A stretch of DNA of 5,325 nt. It comes from Shewanella sp. Its GTDB lineage: Bacteria; Pseudomonadota; Gammaproteobacteria; Enterobacterales; Shewanellaceae. The stretch is taken from assembly GCA_004195335.1 (NCBI GenBank), contig SDWK01000870.1, forward strand, positions 1 through 5,325. Reading direction: 5' to 3'. Positions 1 through 5,325 of this stretch are shown in pieces. The notes below the pieces were generated by a model. The model did no database searches, was not told the DNA's origin, and saw only the letters and a list, made by a program, of their open reading frames with translations. Numbering within the stretch: position 1 is the stretch's first letter; each line of letters begins with the position of its first letter. The translations under genes and the position numbers were made by a program.

Positions 1-10
1 GTACTCGTAG

Positions 11-298
11 AATACGGTCACCCTTGAGAATAACTTACGGGATCAAACCTGGCTTCTTCTCAAAACAGTAAAGCTGGTTGAGCGTGAGGGGTTGCGAGAA
101 CTGGTGGGCAGAGTGCGGCAACGAATATTTAACATTTAAGATGTGACCCTGCGATTACTTTCGGTTGCGTATCCCAAAAGATATAGCCCCCTGTTCCTTC
201 GCCGTGAAATCTGGCAAACCCTCAAAACAAAGCCCTATAAATCGGCACGATTGCTGCGTGATATGTACCTGTCTCTGGCCAATCGATTCTTTACCTAG
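11..298 (+). pseudogene. Probable decayed 3' end of an unidentified gene, with an in-frame stop
   Basis: The frame with codons starting at 11 is open for 42 codons, meets TAA at 137-139, then stays open for 52 more codons to TAG at 296-298. Both halves read like protein: the first has LLLKTVKLVEREGLRELVGR, and the second has AYPKRYSPLFLRREIW followed by a basic, Leu/Arg/Tyr-rich helix-like tail ending NRFFT. The two halves share one frame across the stop, which suggests one gene broken by a nonsense mutation. Another TAG lies at 8-10, and frame 1 is open from 1 to 24, so a frameshift near the edge is also possible. I do not recognise the family; basic C-terminal tails of this kind occur in some glycosyltransferases and B12-type radical SAM proteins, but nothing here decides. 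Alternatives are an independent 51-codon ORF from GTG 143, or chance open frames. It converges on the kinase gene ending at 363. Confidence 0.4.
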
Positions 299-362
299 TC
301 GCTGGCTCATCAGACGCCTTACATCCCCTGACAGGATTCACCAAGACAAGTAACCACATAAG

Positions 363-3047
363 CTACAAGTCCTTTAGCTGTTCTCTTAATTTAACCAAGA
401 AATCCTTGATTCGTTCCTCATCGAAAGTTGCGGCTTTGGAGGCAACCATTTCGCCGATATCAATGATATTTTGCGAATCGTACTTCAAACCATACTCCTT
501 TAGTACGCTAGAAAACGCTTCAACCCTGTCGATGGAAACCGTCTCCAAAAGACTCCCTATTACTAAATATTGATTCTTTAACAACGGAACCAGTTCAGAA
601 TTTTTGCTCAGCGCTTCACGATCTAGCATCACTTCCCCCTGTTCAAGCGCGACATCCCCGCTTGCCAACTTCCCCATCTTGTCGCAAGGCAGATACTTCG
701 CCATCTCCACCGTTAATTCCTTTCTTGAAACAGGTTTGCGCAAATAGGAGGAACAATACTGTCTGATTTTATCTTCGTCGCTCTTCAGGGCCGAAGCGGT
801 GACGGCTATGATCGGAATATCCCCTAAATCTTTATCGTTCTTCAGCGTTTCCGACGCAACAAAGCCGTCCATCACCGGCATTTTCATATCCAAAAGGATC
901 AAGTCCGGGCGATGTTTACGAGCCATAGCGATGGCCTCTTCGCCATTGCTAGCCTCAATCCACTCAATTTCAGACTCGCCGATAAAATCAATGATCAATT
1001 CTCGGTTATATTTTATGTCATCTGCGAGCAAAACTTTGCTTTGCAAAAACTCAATATTCGTTTCGCTAGAATCTCCATCGGGCACATGATTTGCGCTGGT
1101 GGAACAGATTTCAACCCCCGGCAAGGCAACCTTAAAAACACTGCCCCCCCCTTTCTCACTCTCCAGCGTCACCACCCCACCCATTAACCTGACAAGCTTT
1201 TCAGTAATCGCAAGACCAAGCCCGGTGCCGCCATATTCGCTTATTTTCTGCCCCTTCTGCTGCTCAAATGCTTCAAAAATAAGTTCCCTCTGATCCCTGG
1301 CAACCCCAACCCCCGTATCCTCAACATAAAAAGTTAAATCGATTATGCTCTGATTAGTCGACTCGGGATAGTTATGGTAAACGCCGACCTTGATATAACC
1401 CTCGCCGGTGAACTTTACGGCATTGCTTAGCAGGTTAATCAGAACCCGCCTCAACCTTGCTTCATCCAGCAGCAGCGATTCTGGGATATCCGTCGGGATA
1501 TCAACCAATAGTTGTAACTTCTTCCCTTCAACTTCATGCCGATAAACCAGATCCAATTCACGAATCAGATGCCTCACAGAAACAGCCCCATATTGAAGCT
1601 TTACTTTTCCGGCCTCAACGATGGAGAGATCCAAAATGTCATTGATCAAATTAAGCAGTGTCTTGCCGCTGGAATGGATTGTATCTATATAGCGAAGGAT
1701 TGTTTTATCACTGACTTTCTGCTGCATGATTTGGGTAAAGCCTAAAATCGAATTCATCGGCGTTCTGATTTCATGACTCATATTTGCCAAGAATTCGCTT
1801 TTAGCCCGATTAGCCGCTTCGGCCTTTTCCTTTTCCTCCTCCAGTAACTTTTCGGCCACAATCCGATCTTCGATATTTCTCCGAAAAACATCATACGACC
1901 TGGCCAAATCACCAATTTCATCCTGCCGACCTGTATATGGAACAGCACGATCAAGCGTTCCGCTCGCCAGGGAGCGCAAAGCAGAACTCATAATTGCGAC
2001 TGGCCTGGTAATTGTCCGGTAGATATAGATACTGATGGTGACACTGATCAGAATAATTGCGCTAAGCAGGGCAACCAGTAAGCGGTTGGTCTGAGAGGTT
2101 TGATCCCGCAAGGCCTGTAAGGCAAAACCGGCGCTTCGATCCGACTCGACGGCAATAGTTGTCAGGGTACCCTCCAGTCGGCTGTAGACCTGATGCTCAA
2201 GGCTATCGATTGTCTGGATGGCGTGCAGCTTATTTTGCGGTTTGTAGCCGGAAAACACCTCCAGGGTACCGTTACGGAGAACCCTGTAAAGCGACTCTAT
2301 CTCTTTGATTTTCCTTACCTCTTCAGCTTTCTCCTCCAAGGGTTTCAATAACGCCAGGAACTTCTCAAAATCCTGAGTATTCTCATCAAAAGCCAGAGCC
2401 ATTTCGATATTGCCATTGACGTATTGACTCAGGCTCGACATCATATCTTCTGCCTCATCGACGAGCTCCAAATAATAGGTCACCCCCGGCAAATCATCCA
2501 TCAGGACCACCTCTAATACCGGATTTGAACCGGCATCCGCTATCTCACTGTCCTTCATTTCAGTCAACAGCTCTTCAAGCTGAAAACCGGTATTGGTTAT
2601 CAGTGCATCAGTACGCTGCCTGGCCCACTCCTCATTGGCCGGTTCATACTTGTTAAGAATCTCCGCTCGTGCTCCCCCGTAGTAGTCATTGAAAAGGTTG
2701 CCGATCTCTTGAATAATCAGCGAATCCTCTTTATAGGATTTTTTAAAATTCACAAAATGCTCGAGAAACAGAGCCCGATTTCTCTCGAACTCCTCCTTTT
2801 CATCAGCTTCTCCCAGCACATACTCGAGGACATTCGAGTTCATGTCGCTGAGGACGTTCTGCATGCTGACGGCGTTTACCACTCCTGGAAGGTGTCGAGA
2901 ACTGACCGCCGTGGTTTCCCTATAGATTCTGGCATTCATCAGATAACTGACAAGACCCAGGACCAAAACCAAAACCGTAATAACAGCCATCGGAAACGCA
3001 ACCTTGGTGCCTATCTTGTCAAATAAAAAAAGGTTTTTTAACCTCAT
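363..3047 (-). CDS. Membrane-bound hybrid sensor histidine kinase/response regulator (TM-sensor-TM-HAMP-HisKA-HATPase-REC)
   Basis: This is a complete hybrid two-component sensor kinase of 894 residues from the ATG at 3047. Domains in order: short basic N-terminus; TM1 about 16-37; an extracytoplasmic, mostly helical sensor region about 40-320, acidic, with no recognisable ligand motif but a size like TorS or HBM-type helical modules; TM2 about 323-343; HAMP about 344-396 (P349, DEIGD 376-380); coiled linker; HisKA with the H box ANMSHEIRTP (phospho-accepting H425); HATPase with N box N542, G1 D577-G581, F box 591-596 and G2 606-612; REC with acidic D676/D677, phospho-accepting D720, T750 and K771; and a tail of about 105 residues. 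The tail contains no histidine, so it is not an HPt domain, and the final phosphoryl acceptor must lie elsewhere. The start is uncertain: ATG 3047 follows the upstream gene's stop by 10 bases, but ATG 3074, overlapping by 17 bases, has a purine-rich AAAGGGG directly before it. The far-upstream ATG at 3149 lies deep inside the neighbour and is unlikely. The stop is TAG 363-365. Confidence 0.95.
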   Translation of the reverse strand: MRLKNLFLFDKIGTKVAFPMAVITVLVLVLGLVSYLMNARIYRETTAVSSRHLPGVVNAVSMQNVLSDMNSNVLEYVLGEADEKEEFERNRALFLEHFVNFKKSYKEDSLIIQEIGNLFNDYYGGARAEILNKYEPANEEWARQRTDALITNTGFQLEELLTEMKDSEIADAGSNPVLEVVLMDDLPGVTYYLELVDEAEDMMSSLSQYVNGNIEMALAFDENTQDFEKFLALLKPLEEKAEEVRKIKEIESLYRVLRNGTLEVFSGYKPQNKLHAIQTIDSLEHQVYSRLEGTLTTIAVESDRSAGFALQALRDQTSQTNRLLVALLSAIILISVTISIYIYRTITRPVAIMSSALRSLASGTLDRAVPYTGRQDEIGDLARSYDVFRRNIEDRIVAEKLLEEEKEKAEAANRAKSEFLANMSHEIRTPMNSILGFTQIMQQKVSDKTILRYIDTIHSSGKTLLNLINDILDLSIVEAGKVKLQYGAVSVRHLIRELDLVYRHEVEGKKLQLLVDIPTDIPESLLLDEARLRRVLINLLSNAVKFTGEGYIKVGVYHNYPESTNQSIIDLTFYVEDTGVGVARDQRELIFEAFEQQKGQKISEYGGTGLGLAITEKLVRLMGGVVTLESEKGGGSVFKVALPGVEICSTSANHVPDGDSSETNIEFLQSKVLLADDIKYNRELIIDFIGESEIEWIEASNGEEAIAMARKHRPDLILLDMKMPVMDGFVASETLKNDKDLGDIPIIAVTASALKSDEDKIRQYCSSYLRKPVSRKELTVEMAKYLPCDKMGKLASGDVALEQGEVMLDREALSKNSELVPLLKNQYLVIGSLLETVSIDRVEAFSSVLKEYGLKYDSQNIIDIGEMVASKAATFDEERIKDFLVKLREQLKDL

Positions 3048-3057
3048 AAAAATGGAT

Positions 3058-4602
3058 TCATAGTGGCGAGTCATCCCCTTTAAGCGGCAAACCAATTTTA
3101 AACTTTGTGTGTTCCCCAAAAACAGAATCAACTTCGATACTCCCCCCATGATTGTCTCTTATCAGGTGCATGGAAACCGACAAACCCAATCCAGTCCCGA
3201 CACCAACCTCTTTGGTCGTATAAAAAGGGTCAAAGATCCGACGGCACTGTTCCATGTCGATCCCGGGCCCATTATCCTCAACCTCCAAGAAAAAAGAATT
3301 ATCCTGATTGTATGTGCGGATACGAAATTCAGGAAAATAGCCGTCGGAAATTTTCTCGCTCATCGCCTCAGCGCCGTTTTTCAACAGATTCAAGATAACC
3401 TGCTGTATTTCAAGCCTGACACACAAGACATCACCAGAGTCACTGCTATAATCACGAATGATTTCTATCTGCCTGAAGTCAAACTTTTTCTTCGGGGTAT
3501 AGAGGGCGGCTATCCTTATGGAATCCTCTATAATGTCATGGACACTACAGACCTGCTTTTCACTTTGGCTCTTCCTGCTAAACTCAAGCATGCTGGAAAC
3601 GATTTTCCCAGCCATTTCACCAGAACTCACCAACTGTTCAAATACAGCTAAAAGCCTTCTTCGCGTTAAATATTGCCCCAGCACGTCAAGATCGAGGCCA
3701 AGCTCTTCCGCAACCTGAATATTTTCCTTGATGTGACCAAAGAGCCTTCCCTTGATGATCTGCGTACTTTGTAGAACCCCGGCCAATGCATTATTAACTT
3801 CATCGACCAAAGGATAAAATAACAAGTCGTAGAGCGCATCAGATCCATAAACAATATTTTGTTTATAGAAAAATTCACACTTTCTTGAAACGCTAACACC
3901 AGAAACAGTATTGTCATATTCTATCAACAATGGGACGATATCATAAAGATTCTTATCTCTTGCCTTGTCAGATTTCAAACTAAAAAGCTTCTCGGCCCTT
4001 CTGTTCCAATGAACTATTGAGTTATTCCTGTTAACTCCTATCAAAGCTGAAGGGATAGAGTTCAGAATACTATCAAGATAATTTTTCGTATCCCTAAGCT
4101 CACCCTCAACCCTCTTTCTCTCTTTGATTTCTGCCAACAAACTTTTTGTTTTCTGCTGAACCAACTCTGCAAGGTTATTCCGATGTTCTTTTAGCTCTAT
4201 ATTTTTTTCTTGAAGTTCAGAACGAAGCCTTTTCAGAGTTAAATGCGTATTTACCCGAGCTAAAAGCTCCTCCGCTTCAATCGGCTTGGTAATATAGTCA
4301 ACAGCACCGGCCCTAAAACCCTTGACCATGTCAACAATCCCAGACAAAGCCGTCAAAAAAATAACAGGTATATCTTTGGTCCTATCGTTTTGTTTCAGCT
4401 GTTGACAGGTTTCATAGCCGTCCATTCCCGGCATCATGATATCCAACAGAATAAGGTCAGGCATTAGCTGCCTAGCGGCCCTCAAACCACCCGCACCATC
4501 CTGAGCAATACTTATCAGAAAGCCCTGATCCTGCAATAGAGTTCCGAGGAACTGAACATTCTGTACGACATCATCAACGATCAATATCCTAGTTTTATCC
4601 AC
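3058..4602 (-). CDS. REC-PAS sensor histidine kinase-like protein lacking the phospho-accepting histidine
   Basis: This is a soluble protein of 514 residues, first in the two-gene operon. REC 1-120 is canonical: acidic pair D10/D11, phospho-accepting D54 in LILLDIMMPGMDG, T84, and K106 in TKP. A charged coiled coil at about 120-172 leads to a PAS domain at about 173-265. The C-terminal ATPase is intact: N box N409, G1 DNGPG 443-447, F box 457-464, G2 GTGLGL 469-474. The DHp helix is abnormal. Residues PLV (264-266) of the PAS end run directly into DEVNNALAG (267-275), which matches the HEINNPLAG segment of this kinase family with Asp in place of His; the usual H-box helix before it is missing. 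The rest of the DHp region (276-345) matches the family as I recall it. The protein therefore probably cannot autophosphorylate conventionally, though it may bind ATP and receive phosphate on D54. The start is GTG 4602, chosen because GAGGAGG sits 5 bases upstream and the REC domain begins at once; the frame's ATG at 4752 would add 50 residues with no domain character. Confidence 0.93.
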   Translation of the reverse strand: MDKTRILIVDDVVQNVQFLGTLLQDQGFLISIAQDGAGGLRAARQLMPDLILLDIMMPGMDGYETCQQLKQNDRTKDIPVIFLTALSGIVDMVKGFRAGAVDYITKPIEAEELLARVNTHLTLKRLRSELQEKNIELKEHRNNLAELVQQKTKSLLAEIKERKRVEGELRDTKNYLDSILNSIPSALIGVNRNNSIVHWNRRAEKLFSLKSDKARDKNLYDIVPLLIEYDNTVSGVSVSRKCEFFYKQNIVYGSDALYDLLFYPLVDEVNNALAGVLQSTQIIKGRLFGHIKENIQVAEELGLDLDVLGQYLTRRRLLAVFEQLVSSGEMAGKIVSSMLEFSRKSQSEKQVCSVHDIIEDSIRIAALYTPKKKFDFRQIEIIRDYSSDSGDVLCVRLEIQQVILNLLKNGAEAMSEKISDGYFPEFRIRTYNQDNSFFLEVEDNGPGIDMEQCRRIFDPFYTTKEVGVGTGLGLSVSMHLIRDNHGGSIEVDSVFGEHTKFKIGLPLKGDDSPL

Positions 4603-4607
4603 GACGG

Positions 4608-4614
4608 CCTCCTC
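4608..4614 (-). promoter_or_regulatory. Strong ribosome binding site that fixes the GTG start of the REC-PAS kinase-like gene
   Basis: On the minus strand GAGGAGG is followed by five bases (CCGTC) and then GTG at 4602-4600. This is near-ideal Shine-Dalgarno complementarity and spacing. The codons after the GTG immediately give the first beta strand of the REC domain (DKTRILIVDD), as expected for this family. Confidence 0.85.
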
Positions 4615-4711
4615 GATAAAACCATTCCTAAAAACTTCCGCTCTCTGAAAGCGCAGCTTGAACTTACGGTCGCACCACTTCCCCCCGCAGCAGAATTGAC
4701 CCTCTGCAACG

Positions 4712-4739
4712 ATTATAACGCCGAATACCCCTGTTACCA
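4712..4739 (-). promoter_or_regulatory. Candidate sigma-70-type promoter for the two-kinase operon
   Basis: On the minus strand a perfect TATAAT lies at 4717-4712, about 110 bases upstream of the GTG start. The best -35 candidate is TGGTAA at 4739-4734 with a 16-base spacer, matching the consensus at only three of six positions. A start site near 4704 would give a leader of about 100 bases. It would also lie downstream of the ATG at 4752, which agrees with the GTG start. The -10 match alone could be chance, and I saw no sigma-54 (-24/-12) alternative. Confidence 0.35.
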
Positions 4740-4852
4740 CCCACGGCAACAAAACTGCGGGACCTAACAGTTAGAGGATCAAAAAACACACTTAATTGGC
4801 TGATAGAGTCCCACCTGCCGCCTCATCGAGTAGGGTGAGGTGAGCACGTTCT

Positions 4853-4938
4853 GAAAGCAAACCAGGGACACTTCCCGCATTCACGGTGAAGAGTTCCTGG
4901 TAATGACAGAAAACTGGGAAGTGTCCCTAGTTTCTTTC
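4853..4938. repeat. Long inverted repeat, REP/MITE-like hairpin
   Basis: The left arm 4859-4876, AAACCAGGGACACTTCCC, pairs with the right arm 4916-4933, whose reverse complement is AAACTAGGGACACTTCCC: 17 of 18 positions match. With one bulged base the pairing extends to GAAAG (4853-4857) against CTTTC (4934-4938), giving arms of about 23 bases around a loop of 39 bases. There is no T-tract directly after either arm, so it does not look like a terminator. The GGGACACTTCCC core resembles repeats I associate with REP-type elements near IS200-like (RAYT) transposases in related bacteria. That link is from memory and unverified, and no transposase is present here. Confidence 0.8.
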
Positions 4939-4977
4939 TCACCCCGATAACCCCATTCTGCGAACAACAAAACCAAC

Positions 4978-5016
4978 AAAAAAGGCGCCTCGGTCCAATG
5001 ACCGAAAGCGCCTTTT
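4978..5016. terminator. Bidirectional rho-independent terminator
   Basis: The stem has GGCGC (4984-4988) pairing with GCGCC (5008-5012), then a small CT/AAA internal loop, then CGGTC (4991-4995) pairing with GACCG (5000-5004) around a CAAT loop. Six A residues (4978-4983) lie on the left and TTTT (5013-5016) on the right, so each strand has a U-tract; the minus-strand one (U6) is stronger. It most likely ends the transcript of the minus-strand membrane-protein gene at the right edge and separates it from the kinase operon. Confidence 0.88.
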
Positions 5017-5163
5017 CAATTATCTATTTTAATTTCCCCAGCATCTGCTTGCCCCTCATTAAGTCAATCTCTCAAGGGGGCCAAAATACCACAGCCCTTA
5101 ACTATCAGCAAACAAATCAGCTCATAACCTCAAGAATCTTCAGCAGATAGAAGAGTTACAGAT

Positions 5164-5325
5164 CTAAGTCACCTTAACGAAAAAGACTCCAGCAGCAACG
5201 ATCACCACAGAAATGCCCAAGCAGACCGCCGACACGCCACCCATCAGGAAAGCCGCACCGGTGTATTTCTGGCGGGCACAGGTAAAGGCGAGGTAGCCGG
5301 CAATCAGACCGATCGGTATAAAAAA
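5164..5325 (-). CDS. C-terminal end of a small membrane protein (partial, runs off the window)
   Basis: On the minus strand the frame is open from the window edge for 53 codons to TAG at 5166-5164. The peptide begins FFIPIGLIAGYLAF, has a short polar turn (CARQKYTG), then a second hydrophobic stretch from about residue 25 to 51 containing GVSAVCLGISVVIVAAGVFF, and ends VKVT. This looks like two membrane helices joined by a short basic loop. The first would be truncated or near the real N-terminus. The strong terminator at 4978-5016 lies about 150 bases downstream in the right orientation, which supports a genuine transcribed gene. I do not recognise the family, and the start lies outside the window. 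Confidence 0.65.
   Translation of the reverse strand, partial: FFIPIGLIAGYLAFTCARQKYTGAAFLMGGVSAVCLGISVVIVAAGVFFVKVT

Larger units (their letters stand above)
4753..5163. other. Intergenic region upstream of the kinase operon
   Basis: I see no convincing gene on either strand in these roughly 410 bases; all frames are short or broken. It holds the long inverted repeat at 4853-4938 and the bidirectional terminator at 4978-5016. A possible weak hairpin (CCTCA/TGAGG) lies around 4821-4840. The stretch 5017-5163 is probably the 3' untranslated region of the minus-strand gene at the right edge, lying between its stop codon and the terminator. Confidence 0.6.

Noticed and set aside
165..353. 62-codon plus-strand frame at the left edge
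   Set aside because: It overlaps the more protein-like frame ending at 298, has no clear ribosome binding site, and its composition does not look like a real protein.
299..362. Possible terminator between the convergent left remnant and the hybrid kinase gene
   Set aside because: No stable stem followed by a T-tract is visible on either strand; the CCTGACAGG symmetry is too short to form a hairpin.
3048..3149. N-terminal extension of the hybrid kinase from ATG 3149
   Set aside because: It would overlap the upstream coding sequence by about 90 bases with no ribosome binding site; ATG 3047 or 3074 lies at the junction. The choice between those two stays open.
3109..3651. 180-codon open frame on the plus strand
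   Set aside because: It lies opposite the well-supported ATPase and DHp coding sequence of the minus-strand gene, has no domain signature, and is best explained as an antisense shadow.
4603..4752. N-terminal extension of the REC-PAS gene from ATG 4752
   Set aside because: The 50 extra residues have no domain character, the strong GAGGAGG site fits the GTG at 4602, and the candidate -10 box lies inside this stretch.
5030..5066. Tiny minus-strand ORF (MRGKQMLGKLK) just before the terminator
   Set aside because: It has only 11 codons, no good ribosome binding site and no recognisable relation to a known leader peptide; probably chance within a 3' untranslated region.

Overview
This window reads as a signalling locus from a bacterium, most likely a sulfate- or metal-reducing delta-type proteobacterium (Desulfobacterota). 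That placement is an inference. It rests on the style of the two kinases (a REC-first PAS sensor kinase and a large membrane hybrid kinase), on the moderate GC content, and on a long inverted repeat resembling REP-type elements. No marker gene is present to fix the taxonomy.

Layout, left to right. Positions 1-298 on the plus strand hold what looks like the 3' end of a decayed gene: one frame reads as plausible protein to a TAG at 296-298 but is broken by a TAA at 137-139. After a 64-base convergent gap come two minus-strand genes that occupy most of the window and form one transcription unit, read from right to left. The first in the operon (4602 down to 3058) encodes a cytoplasmic REC - coiled coil - PAS - histidine-kinase ATPase protein. 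Its start is a GTG with a strong GAGGAGG ribosome binding site. The second (about 3047 down to 363) encodes a membrane-anchored hybrid sensor kinase: TM - large helical sensor region - TM - HAMP - HisKA - HATPase - REC - C-terminal tail. The genes are about 10 bases apart, or overlap by 17 bases if an earlier ATG is used.

Upstream of the operon lies an intergenic stretch of about 410 bases. It holds a near-perfect 18-bp inverted repeat (extendable to about 23 bp) and a strong bidirectional rho-independent terminator. The right edge (5164-5325, minus strand) holds the C-terminal 53 codons of an unidentified small membrane protein, whose transcript probably ends at that terminator.

The most notable feature is in the first operon gene. 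Its ATPase half keeps the N, G1, F and G2 boxes and its REC domain is canonical. However, the PAS end runs straight into the part of the dimerisation helix that normally follows the phospho-accepting histidine, and an aspartate sits where that histidine would be. The protein therefore looks like an in-frame-deleted sensor kinase that cannot autophosphorylate in the usual way. It is co-transcribed with a complete hybrid kinase that could supply the phosphoryl group or be the partner it regulates. That partnership is inferred from gene order only.
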